From positions 1 to 38,598 of the forward strand of contig JAJHRQ010000012.1 of the NCBI GenBank assembly GCA_020833645.1: 38,598 nucleotides of DNA, in the 5' to 3' direction. The stretch is from Thermocrinis sp. (GTDB taxonomy: Bacteria; Aquificota; Aquificia; Aquificales; Aquificaceae). Below the pieces are notes generated by a model. That model saw nothing but the letters and a program-made list of their open reading frames with translations, had not been told where the DNA came from and ran no database searches. Below, piece after piece: positions 24,217-32,661 of this stretch (positions are counted from its first letter, which is position 1; every line of letters starts with the position of its first letter). The translations under genes and the position numbers were made by a program.

Positions 24217-25826
24217 ACCCCCACCAGGATCACATCGCTCCGTGCCTTTATGACCTCTCCCGTAGGCATTACCAAATACCTTCTGTAGTCAAAGAGAGGG
24301 TCAAAGAGCTTTACCAAGGCGGGTGGGAGGGTGTTGATCTCGTCCAAGTATATGACCGCACCGGGAGTCTGCAAAGCTTTGATAAGGTCTGAGAAGACAC
24401 GCTTTGTTCCCCTCTTGGGGTCAAACTCATAGGTGTAGGTTAGGTCCTCCTTTTCCATCTTTGAGTGGCATGGGATTATGTAAAGAGGTCTGTTGGTAAG
24501 GGCGGAGAATACTTCCACTAAGAAGTTTTTGCCTACACCCGCATCTCCCTCCAATATAAGTATGCCCTCTCCAAAGCGGAGCTGGTCTTTGACCATAGAA
24601 ACAAACCTCTCTAAGTTATAGACAAACCAAGGGGTTTCCTCATAAGAGACAAAAAGAGGGAGCCTGTAGGGTTCGTAGGAGAAAAGTCCTCGTAAGTGCC
24701 TGAGGTAGCTCCTTACCCACTTGGGCATTGACTTTAGTTCTTTTACGGGCAAAAGGTTTGGGTATCTTTTGGGTTCCAAAAGGACGCCATCTTTCCTTTC
24801 AAAGGCTATTTTTGCGTATATTTCACCACCTATGATCAACTTCTCCTCTACCTTTAGCCTCCAAGAGAGCCTTCTGCGCTCACCGCTAAACTTTGGAAAA
24901 TCTTCTCTGCCAAAGAACACCCTGTCCTCGGTGGTGGTTATTCTGAACCTTTTTAGCCTGTACGAGATAACCTTTTCCTGCAAGAGCCTTTGAAGGCTTT
25001 GTTCTCCTTCCCTGCTTAGTTCCCTCGGCAGTGTGTTCAGTAATTCCCTAAAGTTCTTTACCTCCTCCTCCGCCTCAAGCTCTTCAAGGTCTTGGCTTTC
25101 TTTGCCTTCAAGGGCTACTTTTAGTTCCTCCAAAGCCTTCGTCAGTCTGTTTTTTAGCGCCCTTTCCAACTCCTCCTTTGCCTTTGAGAGTTTTTCAAAC
25201 TCTTCTCCGTCCGCATTTCGAAGCCATTCTTCTATCTCCTTTAGCTCCCTTTGACCCGCTGTGCCCCTTTGGACCTTTTCCCTTATTTGCTCCAAAAAGA
25301 GCTCCAACCTCTTCCTTTTTAGTAGTTCCTCTGCCTCAAAGTAAAGCTCTCTTATCCTTCTAAGGGGGATGTCCAGGCTGGCAATCTCCTTGAGGGAGTT
25401 TAGGTCCTCCAACTGGGAAAGATCCTTTGCCTTCTGTACCTTAGAGACAAATTCTTTGTAAGCCTTTTCCGCCTGCTTTAGGACTTTTTCCTGTCTGTCT
25501 TTGGGATAGATAAAATCCACCAAGTTGGAGCCAAGCTTTATAAGTTGGTAGAGCTTTCTGTCCTTGTCCTGTAGCCACCTGCTGGTGTATATGGAGCCGT
25601 CCTTTGATACCTTTACCACCGAGTAGCCAAAGCCTTCGAGGGTTTGCAAATATTGGGGAGTTTGCATGTCCAGTATGCCAAGATGGTTTTCCTCCCCATC
25701 CGCCAAAAACACAAACAGACCCTCTGGGTCCCCGTCCAATTGGGAAACCTTCAGTGGTACATCTATCTTATAGAGCTCTTCCTCCGTGTATGCGTCCAAC
25801 ACTATAACCTTACCCTCTTCGCCCAA
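24213..25826 (-). CDS. AAA gene fragment 3: propeller end, coiled coil, ATPase core
   Basis: 537 residues. The first 90 or so continue the propeller (KVIVLDAYTEEELYKIDVP, ADGEENHLGILD). Residues about 110-290 are a long Glu/Lys/Leu coiled coil. The AAA core has Walker A ILEGDAGVGKNFL and Walker B GAVIYLDEINTLPPALVKLF, ending RSDVILVGV at the frame break. The nominal start is a TTG at 25826 without a ribosome site, consistent with entry by frame change at the upstream A8 run. The architecture recalls MoxR-like chaperone ATPases that remodel partner complexes; no VWA partner gene is adjacent. Confidence 0.65.
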   Translation of the reverse strand: MGEEGKVIVLDAYTEEELYKIDVPLKVSQLDGDPEGLFVFLADGEENHLGILDMQTPQYLQTLEGFGYSVVKVSKDGSIYTSRWLQDKDRKLYQLIKLGSNLVDFIYPKDRQEKVLKQAEKAYKEFVSKVQKAKDLSQLEDLNSLKEIASLDIPLRRIRELYFEAEELLKRKRLELFLEQIREKVQRGTAGQRELKEIEEWLRNADGEEFEKLSKAKEELERALKNRLTKALEELKVALEGKESQDLEELEAEEEVKNFRELLNTLPRELSREGEQSLQRLLQEKVISYRLKRFRITTTEDRVFFGREDFPKFSGERRRLSWRLKVEEKLIIGGEIYAKIAFERKDGVLLEPKRYPNLLPVKELKSMPKWVRSYLRHLRGLFSYEPYRLPLFVSYEETPWFVYNLERFVSMVKDQLRFGEGILILEGDAGVGKNFLVEVFSALTNRPLYIIPCHSKMEKEDLTYTYEFDPKRGTKRVFSDLIKALQTPGAVIYLDEINTLPPALVKLFDPLFDYRRYLVMPTGEVIKARSDVILVGV

Positions 25827-26196
25827 AATTAGCCTTCCGTTTATTAGGGCTACTGCCCTGCCAGCCCTGTAGGGAAATTTTTTTTAGCAAATTCCCACCC
25901 AAGCTGTATATGGCGGAACCCTCTGTACCCGTGATGAACAGTTTGGATGGTGTTAAAAACTTTATAGCCCTTAGTTCTCCTATTTCACTCACGCTGAAGC
26001 TACTTTTGAACTCCACCCTCTGCAGAGAGAGGTATTCTCCCACATCGATGGCATAAACCCTGTTTCCCACCACTCCAAAGGCTAAAATTCCTCGTATTAG
26101 GTCCAAGCCCATGGATGGTCTTATGCCCTCCTGGGAAAGCTTAAAGTTCTTCCAAGTGGCTGGGTTCTCCGGATCCTCTATGCGATAGACCACCAA
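25810..26196 (-). CDS. AAA gene fragment 2: propeller-like middle segment
   Basis: 128 residues of repeating beta-strand blades: VVYRIEDPENP, GILAFGVVGNRVYAIDVGE, LRAIKFLTPSKLFITGTEGSA. The good part ends GGNLLKK at the A8 run. Beyond that, the frame gives an arginine/lysine-rich nonsense tail, while the next frame gives FPYRAGRAVALINGRLILG. The frame is open upstream of the nominal TTG start (FLILITPPYL), again pointing to a break rather than a true start. Confidence 0.5.
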   Translation of the reverse strand: MVVYRIEDPENPATWKNFKLSQEGIRPSMGLDLIRGILAFGVVGNRVYAIDVGEYLSLQRVEFKSSFSVSEIGELRAIKFLTPSKLFITGTEGSAIYSLGGNLLKKISLQGWQGSSPNKRKANFGRRG

Positions 26197-26525
26197 ATAG
26201 GGGGGTGTAATGAGGATAAGAAAGTTTTCTTTAAAGAAAAGAGGATCTCTGAAACCACCTGTGCAGGTGGGCGTGCGGGAAGCCTGTGTAGCCTACCCCT
26301 CCAGTCATAAAACTGAAATAGCCCATACCTTCTTCCTACTAAAAGCCAGCGGGCATCCTCGGAGACATCAAAGGTTTCTATCCAATACTCCTCCACCTTT
26401 GGGTCTGGGTCCTGCTGAAGGTCCTGCTCCAGCCAAAGCCTCAGAACACCCTTTGAAGTAGTTATCTCATAAACTTCCTCTGTTTGCTTTTCTTTTCCAC
26501 CAAAGAGTCTTTTAAGAAGTTCCAT
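26178..26525 (-). CDS. AAA gene fragment 1: N-terminus
   Basis: About 115 residues from the ATG at 26525 (MELLKRLFGGKEKQTEEVYE). An amphipathic start leads to propeller-like strands (WIETFDVSEDARWLLVGRRYG, FQFYDWRGRLHRLPARPP). After the 16-bp palindrome CCACCTGTGCAGGTGG (26255-26270) this frame becomes implausible, and the next frame reads GFRDPLFFKENFL. It is the first gene leftward of clpX, 69 bp away. Confidence 0.55.
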   Translation of the reverse strand: MELLKRLFGGKEKQTEEVYEITTSKGVLRLWLEQDLQQDPDPKVEEYWIETFDVSEDARWLLVGRRYGLFQFYDWRGRLHRLPARPPAQVVSEILFSLKKTFLSSLHPPIWWSIA

Positions 26526-26554
26526 ACAAAAGGAGTTTAAGCCCAAAGGTAAGA

Positions 26555-26605
26555 AGGCGGTATAAGTTTTTTGTTATATACTTATAAGCTTACTTTATAC
26601 CGCCT
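26555..26605 (-). terminator. Hairpin at the end of clpX
   Basis: An 11-bp inverted repeat (AGGCGGTATAA at 26555-26565 and TTATACCGCCT at 26595-26605) has a 29-base A/T-rich loop. In the leftward transcript it starts within the last clpX codons and stop and ends just before the AAA gene leader. It lacks a clear U-run, so it may be an attenuator, an mRNA 3'-end stabiliser or a weak terminator. Confidence 0.35.
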
Positions 26606-27833
26606 CCTTGAGGATGTACTTGGGCTTGATCCGCTGAATTACCACCTCTTCATCTATTATTACCTTCTTTACGTTCTTTTTAGAGGGCACTTCAAACATC
26701 ACATCTATCATGATCTCTTCCATTATTGCCCTAAGTCCTCTGGCACCAGTCTTGCGTTTTATGGCTTCCCTCGCAATTTCCCGCAGGGCGCCCTCGGTAA
26801 ATTCAAGCTCTACGCCTTCCATCTCAAAGAGCTTTTTGTATTGCTTCACCAGGGCATTTTTGGGCTCCACAAGAATTCTTACCAGGTCATCCTCCGTTAG
26901 CTCATCAAGGACTGCGATTACGGGAAACCTGCCTATGAACTCGGGGATCATGCCAAAGTGTATTAGGTCGTCGGGCTCCACATAAGTGAGCACATTGCCC
27001 TCCACGTTGTATTTACCTATGGCAGACTCAAAGCCTACCACCGACTTTCCGAGCCTTCTCTTTATTATGTCCTCAAGGCCCACAAAGGCACCACCGCAGA
27101 TGAAAAGAATATCGGTGGTATCCACTTGTATGAACTCTTGATGAGGGTGCTTTCTGCCACCTTGTGGGGGCACGTTTGCCACCGTTCCTTCTACGATCTT
27201 TAAGAGGGCTTGCTGAACACCCTCCCCAGACACATCCCGGGTTATGGAAGGGTTTATGCCCGACTTTTTGGCAATCTTGTCTATTTCGTCAATGTAGACT
27301 ATACCCTTTTGGGCGAGCTCCACATTATACCCGCAGTTTTGCAGGAGCCTTGTTAGCACGTTCTCCACATCTTCTCCCACATATCCAGCCTCCGTTAAGC
27401 TGGTGGCATCCGCTATGGCAAAGGGTACGTTGAGTATTTTTGCCAAAGTTCTGGCAAGCAAAGTTTTTCCTGAACCCGTAGGTCCTATCATAAGGATGTT
27501 GCTCTTTTCTATCTCCACATCATCCAGCTTCATGCCCAGCTCCTTCATTCTGACCCGCTTGTAATGGTTATAAACCGCCACCGATAGGATCTTTTTGGCT
27601 CTTTCCTGTCCTATTACATACTGGTCTAATATAGCTTTTATTTCTTCAGGCTTTGGTAGTTCTTGAACCTGATGCTGTGCCAACTGGCTCTTTTGCTCTT
27701 TTATTATAGCCTCGCAGGCGGACACACACCTATCGCATATGTAGGTGTCGTTGGGACCAGCAATGAGGACCAAAACCTCCTCTTGACTCCTACCACAAAA
27801 GGAACATCTATGCCCTGCTGTTTTTCTATTCAT
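26595..27833 (-). CDS. clpX: ClpX, ATP-dependent unfoldase of ClpXP
   Basis: 412 residues from the ATG at 27833; a TTG three codons upstream is also possible. The N-terminal zinc-binding domain has CSFCGRS and CDRCVSAC, which recognises adaptors and substrates. The AAA+ domain has Walker A GPTGSGKT, Walker [10 protein letters not shown], pore/RKH elements ([20 protein letters not shown]) and sensor-2 [12 protein letters not shown]. The IGF-type loop for ClpP docking appears as VGFES. It lies 10 bp after clpP and after tig, the classic tig-clpP-clpX order. Confidence 0.97.
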   Translation of the reverse strand: MNRKTAGHRCSFCGRSQEEVLVLIAGPNDTYICDRCVSACEAIIKEQKSQLAQHQVQELPKPEEIKAILDQYVIGQERAKKILSVAVYNHYKRVRMKELGMKLDDVEIEKSNILMIGPTGSGKTLLARTLAKILNVPFAIADATSLTEAGYVGEDVENVLTRLLQNCGYNVELAQKGIVYIDEIDKIAKKSGINPSITRDVSGEGVQQALLKIVEGTVANVPPQGGRKHPHQEFIQVDTTDILFICGGAFVGLEDIIKRRLGKSVVGFESAIGKYNVEGNVLTYVEPDDLIHFGMIPEFIGRFPVIAVLDELTEDDLVRILVEPKNALVKQYKKLFEMEGVELEFTEGALREIAREAIKRKTGARGLRAIMEEIMIDVMFEVPSKKNVKKVIIDEEVVIQRIKPKYILKEAV

Positions 27834-27843
27834 TCTTTTCAAA

Positions 27844-28440
27844 TTATGCCCTTTTGGTTATCACCTTATCCACTATGCCATACTCCATAGCCTCGTAGGC
27901 AGACATAAAGTAGTCCCTTTCCACATCCTTCTCAATCTTCTCTAAGGGTTGCCCTGTGTGGAAGGCGAGTATTTCGTTCAGCATATTCTTTATCCTCCTT
28001 ATCTCTTCTGCGTGGATTATTATGTCCGTAGCTTGACCGGATATACCGCCCAAGGGCTGGTGGATCATAATGCGAGAATGGGGAAGGGCATACCTTTTAC
28101 CCTTAGCACCTGCCGCAAGCAAAATGGCACCCATAGAGGCCGCCTGTCCTATGCAGATGGTAACCACATCGGGCTTTATATACTGCATTGTGTCGTAGAT
28201 TGCCATACCGGCTGTAACGGAACCACCAGGAGAGTTAATGTACATGTATATGTCCTTATCGGGGTCCTGAGCTTCCAGAAAGAGAAGCTGGGCCACGATC
28301 AGGTTTGCCACATGGTCGTCTATGGGATAGCCAAGCAAAACAATCCTGTCCTGCAGTAGCCTTGAGTATATGTCATAAGCCCTTTCGCCCCTTGGAGTCT
28401 GTTCTATAACTATGGGCACCAGCTGGTCAAATATTTTCAT
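27844..28440 (-). CDS. clpP: ClpP protease proteolytic subunit
   Basis: 198 residues from [15 protein letters not shown], the standard start. The ATG at 28440 is chosen over an upstream frame that would overlap tig much further. The catalytic triad is visible: Ser102 in GQAASMGA, His127 in [10 protein letters not shown] and Asp176 in VERDYFMS. The tetradecameric serine protease degrades proteins fed by ClpX, encoded next. The start lies 14 bp inside the tig 3' end, implying coupled expression. Confidence 0.97.
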   Translation of the reverse strand: MKIFDQLVPIVIEQTPRGERAYDIYSRLLQDRIVLLGYPIDDHVANLIVAQLLFLEAQDPDKDIYMYINSPGGSVTAGMAIYDTMQYIKPDVVTICIGQAASMGAILLAAGAKGKRYALPHSRIMIHQPLGGISGQATDIIIHAEEIRRIKNMLNEILAFHTGQPLEKIEKDVERDYFMSAYEAMEYGIVDKVITKRA

Positions 28441-29731
28441 CCTGCTTTTCCTCCTTCTTTTCTTCAACCTCAATAACCTGAACTTTACTCATTATATCCT
28501 CTAAGGCCTTTCTCCTCAGAACATCCCCCTTTATCACTTCCTCTAAGTTTCTTGATTGCACATCAGCCTTTATTTGCTCTGGGCTAACGCCATAAGCCTG
28601 TGCCAGCTTGGTGTACTCTTCTTCAAGGTCCTTCTCCTCTGCCTGCAGATTCTTTGTTTGTGCGTACTTATCAAGGATGTATCTTAGCTTTATGTTTGCG
28701 ATTGCCTGAGGCAAAAGCTCCTGTGCCAACCCTTGAACGTTTATGTACCGCGTGTCTATACCCAAGGAAGAAAGCTCTCTGAGTCTCCTGTCCACCAGAA
28801 AGCCCAGCTCTCTCCTAAGTAAGGTTTGAGGAATTTCAAACTCATGAAGTTCAATGAGTTTTTTGGCTACCTCTTCCTCTATGAGGGACTTCTTGTAGTT
28901 TTCAAGGTTTTCCCTGACCATCTGTCTGAGCTTTTCCTCCGCAGAAGACCAGGTGTCTCCGAGTCCCAGTTCCTTGGCAAAGTCGTCGCTTACCTCTGGC
29001 AGTACCTTCTCCTTTACAGCCTTTATAGAAATTTTCACCTTTGCCTTTCCTACCACCTTGCCCTCCGCATCAAAAAGGTCCACGCTTTCCACCTCCACCT
29101 CTTCCCCTTCCTTTTTACCCAGCAGTGCCTTTTCTATCTCTTCCCTCAAGAACCTCTGCCCTACTATTACGGTGGTCTCCCCTTCTGCGGTCTCTCCGCT
29201 TTCTAAGTCCTCCACCTTGTAATCTATTACCACTAGATCCCCTTCCTTTATTTCTCTATCCACGGGTTCCCAAATAGCGTGTTGCTCTCTCAATCTGTTT
29301 ATCTCCTCCTGGACCATCTCTTCCTTGAACTCAACTTTTGGAATCTCCACCCGAAGATTTTCTATCTCTTGGAGCTTTAGTTCAAAGTTTGGAGACACCT
29401 CAAAGACCACACGGTAGGCTACCTTTTCTTCACTTTCTTCAAGCTGGACCTCTTCAAGGTATATGTCCGCAGCAGGCTTTAGACCGCTCTCTTCTATGGC
29501 TTTTGACAAAGTGGCGTCCGCGACCCTTTTACCAACCTCCTCCCTTATGTAGTCCTTGTACCTTGCCTTTATGAGCCAGAGAGGAGCCTTTCCCTTTCTG
29601 AAACCTTCAATCTCTACGTTCTGCACCAACTCTTGGCATACGTTCTCCAAGTTTTTCTTTACGATATCTCCTTGGACTTCCACCAACAGGCTTTTAAACA
29701 GCCCTTCCCTGTCCTCGAGGCTGACCTTCAT
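28427..29731 (-). CDS. tig: Trigger factor
   Basis: 434 residues. The N-terminal ribosome-binding domain has the signature [18 protein letters not shown] near residue 43. The PPIase domain follows (about 150-245: [36 protein letters not shown]), then the helical chaperone C-domain with [18 protein letters not shown]. It ends with a Lys/Glu tail. It binds nascent chains at the ribosome exit. The ATG has a GGAGGTT ribosome site. It heads the tig-clpP-clpX unit, with tRNA-Leu 20 bp upstream on the same strand. Confidence 0.95.
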   Translation of the reverse strand: MKVSLEDREGLFKSLLVEVQGDIVKKNLENVCQELVQNVEIEGFRKGKAPLWLIKARYKDYIREEVGKRVADATLSKAIEESGLKPAADIYLEEVQLEESEEKVAYRVVFEVSPNFELKLQEIENLRVEIPKVEFKEEMVQEEINRLREQHAIWEPVDREIKEGDLVVIDYKVEDLESGETAEGETTVIVGQRFLREEIEKALLGKKEGEEVEVESVDLFDAEGKVVGKAKVKISIKAVKEKVLPEVSDDFAKELGLGDTWSSAEEKLRQMVRENLENYKKSLIEEEVAKKLIELHEFEIPQTLLRRELGFLVDRRLRELSSLGIDTRYINVQGLAQELLPQAIANIKLRYILDKYAQTKNLQAEEKDLEEEYTKLAQAYGVSPEQIKADVQSRNLEEVIKGDVLRRKALEDIMSKVQVIEVEEKKEEKQDENI

Positions 29732-29751
29732 AGAAACCTCCTTAGATTTTA

Positions 29752-29835
29752 TGCGGGTGGAGGGAGTCGAACCCTCACGGGCATAAGCCCACGGGATCCT
29801 AAGTCCCGCGCGTCTGCCAATTCCGCCACACCCGC
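29752..29835 (-). tRNA. tRNA-Leu (anticodon UAG)
   Basis: An 84-base class II tRNA on the minus strand. The acceptor stem is GCGGGTG/CACCCGC with discriminator A. The anticodon stem CGGGA/TCCCG has loop CTTAGGA (anticodon TAG). The long variable arm is GGGCTTATGCCC and the T-arm is GAGGGTTCGACTCCCTC. CCA is not encoded. Confidence 0.96.
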
Positions 29836-29855
29836 TTAGAGTTTAAAATTATAAC

Positions 29856-30683
29856 ATGCTCTTATTTCTCATATTATTAGCCTTTTTTGGCTTTTCAAGT
29901 GCCTCTGTGGTGGCAAGAGTGGGTTCAGAAGTCATAAGGAGGGATGAGCTTTATCAATACTTTAACTCCTACTGGAGGGAAATACTGCATCTACCAATAG
30001 CAAGGGCAACAAAGGAGGACGTGCAAAACTTTCTGGTGGAGCTCGTCAGGTCCAAGGTGATAAAGCAAGAAGCCAAAAAGATGGGTATAAGCTTAAGAGA
30101 TGAGGAGGTGGAGGACTACATACAGAAGAATATCGGCTCAAAGAACCTAAGCCCGATAGCCCTTTATTTCATAAAGACCGAGATTCTGGTGGACAGGATT
30201 GCAGAAAGACTCTATAAAGGTTCCGAGATAACCGAAAATCAAGTGGTAGCCTACTATTATTTGAACCTTAGGGACTTTAAGATGCCCGCCCAGGTGAGGT
30301 TGGAACGCTTTGTGGCAGATAGCTTGGAAAGTGCCAACGAACTTTACTACAGGCTATCAAGGGGAATAGAGTTTTGGGAGGATATAAAGGGAGTTAAAAA
30401 GGGAGAAGCCATATGGTACTCTATACAAGCGTTGCCGGATGTGTTAAGGGCACAGCTGAGCCCTTACGAGGTGGGAAGGGTTTCAAAGCCTATATACACG
30501 GATGCGGGCTATGTGGTCTTTAGGGTGGTGGGAAGGAGGAACGAGGGTATCCTCCCGTTAGAGGAAGCTAAACCCATGGTTAGGGCTAAACTTATAAGGG
30601 AAAAAAGGCAGGAGGTTTTAAAGGAATGGTTGGAGAAAACCTTAAAAAACTATCGGGTGGAATTCTACTTTTCACAGCTTTAG
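29856..30683 (+). CDS. Exported SurA/PpiC-like peptidyl-prolyl isomerase-type chaperone
   Basis: 275 residues with a signal peptide (MLLFLILLAFFGFSSAS). The N-terminal SurA-type helical domain starts VVARVGSEVIRRDELYQYF and includes VRSKVIKQEAKKMGISLRDEEVEDYI. The C-terminal half has a parvulin-like layout (PAQVRLERFVAD, ELYYRLSRGIEFW, then YEVGRVSKPIYTDAGYVVFRVVGRR). It probably folds outer-membrane or periplasmic proteins. The ATG immediately follows an A/T-rich -10-like stretch, suggesting a leaderless message. Its 3' end overlaps the next chaperone gene by 58 bp. Confidence 0.8.
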   Translation: MLLFLILLAFFGFSSASVVARVGSEVIRRDELYQYFNSYWREILHLPIARATKEDVQNFLVELVRSKVIKQEAKKMGISLRDEEVEDYIQKNIGSKNLSPIALYFIKTEILVDRIAERLYKGSEITENQVVAYYYLNLRDFKMPAQVRLERFVADSLESANELYYRLSRGIEFWEDIKGVKKGEAIWYSIQALPDVLRAQLSPYEVGRVSKPIYTDAGYVVFRVVGRRNEGILPLEEAKPMVRAKLIREKRQEVLKEWLEKTLKNYRVEFYFSQL

Positions 30684-31477
30684 TAGTTCTTTCCTTTGCC
30701 CAAGGGCTGGTGGATAGGGTGGTGGCCTCTGTGAACGGAGACCCTATCCTTGAGAGCGATGTGAAACTGGGTATGCTCTTTTACAACACCACCGACAGAA
30801 GGGAAGTGATCTCAAGGCTTGTGGATGTATGGCTCATCAATCAGTTCCTTCAAGGAAAGGGCGTTGGCGTGCAGGAGGAGCTTCTGGACCAAGCCCTGGT
30901 CAAAATAGCACAGGCTAACAACATGAGCCTTGAAAGGCTACAAAACGAACTCCAAAAGGAGGGGCTTACACTAAGGGACCTTAAGGAGTTCTTAAGAAAG
31001 GAGATCTTATTTAGTCAGGGCATATACGCGGTGCTTTTGAGGGAGGTGAATGTGTCTGCCCTGGACCTGGAGTTGGAAAAACTCAAAAGGGGAGAGGTGG
31101 AGGTAAAGAGGTTGGTGGAGGTATTGGTGGTAGATAAAAAGGACGGGGAAAGGCTGATGAGGGCCCTTGAGAAGACCAAGGACCTGCGGGAGCTTGCCAA
31201 AGCCCTTGGGCTGAAGGTGGAGACACTTTTAGTAAAGAAAGGAGAGCTGGTGGAGAGTCTTGATAAGGAAGTTTGGAACGCCAAGGTGGGAGATCTAGTC
31301 TTTGGAGAGGACAAAGAACACATATACGTAGCCAAGGTGCTGGAGGTTAAAGAAGAGTACAAAGGAAAGTCTTTGGAAGAGCTAAGAGAGGAGCTACTTG
31401 AGAAAAAGCTTGAAGAGAGGAAAAAAGAGCTTTTGCAGAACCTGAGGAAGAAGAGCTTTATAAAAATAATCGGATGA
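30626..31477 (+). CDS. SurA N-terminal-domain periplasmic chaperone
   Basis: 283 residues. The signal peptide (GILLFTALVVLSFAQG, residues about 12-26) is preceded by a polar MVGENLKKLS. The SurA core VDRVVASVNGDPILESDVKLG follows, with helical QEELLDQALVKIAQANNMSLE and LRDLKEFLRKEIL. The C-terminal half is Lys/Glu-rich with one degenerate parvulin-like segment (VGDLVFGEDKEHIYVAKVLEV). It overlaps its upstream neighbour by 58 bp in another frame; the signal peptide supports this start. The two adjacent genes likely act together in envelope protein biogenesis. It couples to pgpA through an ATGA overlap. Confidence 0.8.
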   Translation: MVGENLKKLSGGILLFTALVVLSFAQGLVDRVVASVNGDPILESDVKLGMLFYNTTDRREVISRLVDVWLINQFLQGKGVGVQEELLDQALVKIAQANNMSLERLQNELQKEGLTLRDLKEFLRKEILFSQGIYAVLLREVNVSALDLELEKLKRGEVEVKRLVEVLVVDKKDGERLMRALEKTKDLRELAKALGLKVETLLVKKGELVESLDKEVWNAKVGDLVFGEDKEHIYVAKVLEVKEEYKGKSLEELREELLEKKLEERKKELLQNLRKKSFIKIIG

Positions 31478-31902
31478 ACTGGGAGCTAATTGCCACGGGT
31501 TTTTACCTGGGAAGGTTTAGGTATGCGCCGGGGACGGTGGGAACCCTTTTGGGTGTGCCCTTGGCTTACCTTTTTGGTTTTAAGTGGTGGCTGGTGCTTT
31601 TGGTGGGTTTTTTCCTTTACTTTCTTGGGGTTAAATCTGCGGAATACATGATGGAACTTACAAGGGAGGAGGACCCAGAGGGTGTGGTAATAGACGAAAT
31701 AGTAGGATACTTTTCTGCCTTTCTGTTTCTTGAGCCCACTTTAAAAGCGCTACTTTTAGCCTTTGTTCTCTATAGGCTTTTGGACATTCTCAAGCCTTTC
31801 CCAATAAATCTTTTTGAGAGAATGCCCAAAGGGCATGGCGTTATGGCGGACGATGTGGTTGCAGGGTTATTAACGGGTTTTATACTTTATCTGATAATTT
31901 AA
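31474..31902 (+). CDS. pgpA: Phosphatidylglycerophosphatase A
   Basis: 142-residue membrane enzyme that dephosphorylates phosphatidylglycerol phosphate to phosphatidylglycerol. The family opening YLGRFRYAPGTVGTLLGVPL, the catalytic acidic segment DPEGVVIDEIVGYFSAF and the C-terminal RMPKGHGVMADDVVAGL are all present. Four membrane helices are evident. The start overlaps the upstream gene by 4 bp, and the gap to the lipoate-ligase gene is 9 bp with an AAGGAG site. Confidence 0.93.
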   Translation: MNWELIATGFYLGRFRYAPGTVGTLLGVPLAYLFGFKWWLVLLVGFFLYFLGVKSAEYMMELTREEDPEGVVIDEIVGYFSAFLFLEPTLKALLLAFVLYRLLDILKPFPINLFERMPKGHGVMADDVVAGLLTGFILYLII

Positions 31903-31911
31903 GGAGAAAAA

Positions 31912-32661
31912 ATGTGGAGAGTTTTGTATACAGGTCAAAGGCCACAGCACGAAAACATTGCCCTTGACCAAATAATGCTTGAACTCAGGGCTCAGGATAA
32001 AATTCCCAACACCATAAGATTTTTGCAGTTCAAACCCGAATGCGTGCTCATAGGCTACCATCAATCGGTGGAGCAGGAGGTACGGCTTGAATACGTCCAA
32101 AGGGAAGGCATAGAGGTAGGAAGGCGGATCACTGGCGGTGGTGCCATATACTTTGACGAGACCCAAATAGGCTGGGAGATAATCGCAGACAAAAACAGCT
32201 TTGGAGAGAACATAAGCTTTGAAGAGCTAACCGCAAAAATATGCAACGCGGTAGCAAAGGGACTTCAAAAGCTTGGCATTCCTGCCCAGTTTAGACCAAG
32301 GAACGACATAGAGGTAGAAGGAAGGAAAATATCCGGCACAGGGGGCGTTTTTGAAGGAAAGACCTTTCTCTATCAGGGTACTATTCTCATGGACTTTAAC
32401 GTGGAACGCATGCTAAAGTCTTTGCAAATTCCCGTAGAAAAGCTAACCTCAAAGGGTATAAAGTCTGCAGAGGACCGGGTAGAGTGGGTCAAGAGATACT
32501 TGGGAGGGATGCCAGAAAAGGAGGAGGTCTTCTCTGCCATACTGGAAGGATTGTCGGAGGAGCTTGGCATACAATACCAATGGAGAGAGCTCACAGAAGA
32601 AGAAAAAAAAACTTTTGGAGGAGAGAAAGGAATACTACAGGAGCCCAGAATGGGTTTATGA
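31912..32661 (+). CDS. lplA: Lipoate-protein ligase A family, catalytic domain (frame ends at A9 run)
   Basis: The LplA/BPL catalytic fold is clear: RPQHENIALDQIMLE, LIGYHQSVEQEV, the signature GRRITGGGAIYFDE, RNDIEVEGRKISGTGG with the active-site Lys, and GTILMDFNVERMLK. It attaches lipoate (or octanoate) to carrier proteins. About residue 230 the gene reaches nine A (32603-32611). The present frame then yields 17 unlikely residues to a TGA. Removing one A leads into LLEERKEYYRSPEWVYEVKR, the normal start of the LplA accessory domain in the next frame. The natural product is therefore probably a 663-residue fusion ending at 33904. Confidence 0.85.
   Translation: MWRVLYTGQRPQHENIALDQIMLELRAQDKIPNTIRFLQFKPECVLIGYHQSVEQEVRLEYVQREGIEVGRRITGGGAIYFDETQIGWEIIADKNSFGENISFEELTAKICNAVAKGLQKLGIPAQFRPRNDIEVEGRKISGTGGVFEGKTFLYQGTILMDFNVERMLKSLQIPVEKLTSKGIKSAEDRVEWVKRYLGGMPEKEEVFSAILEGLSEELGIQYQWRELTEEEKKTFGGEKGILQEPRMGL

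Larger units (their letters stand above)
23713..26525 (-). pseudogene. Large propeller/coiled-coil/AAA ATPase gene broken by three frame changes
   Basis: Four consecutive leftward frames make one coherent protein of 937 residues if three single-base changes are corrected: near 26255-26270 (one base to add), at the A8 run 25885-25878 (one to remove) and at the G5 run 24222-24218 (one to add). The corrected length, 2814 bases, is a multiple of three. The order is a WD/beta-propeller-like N-terminus, a Glu/Lys-rich coiled coil, and a MoxR/dynein-type AAA domain. Only the first frame has an ATG start; the next two would need TTG starts in mid-domain. It may be a pseudogene, a slippage-dependent gene or an assembly artefact. 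The individual frames are listed separately. Confidence 0.6.
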
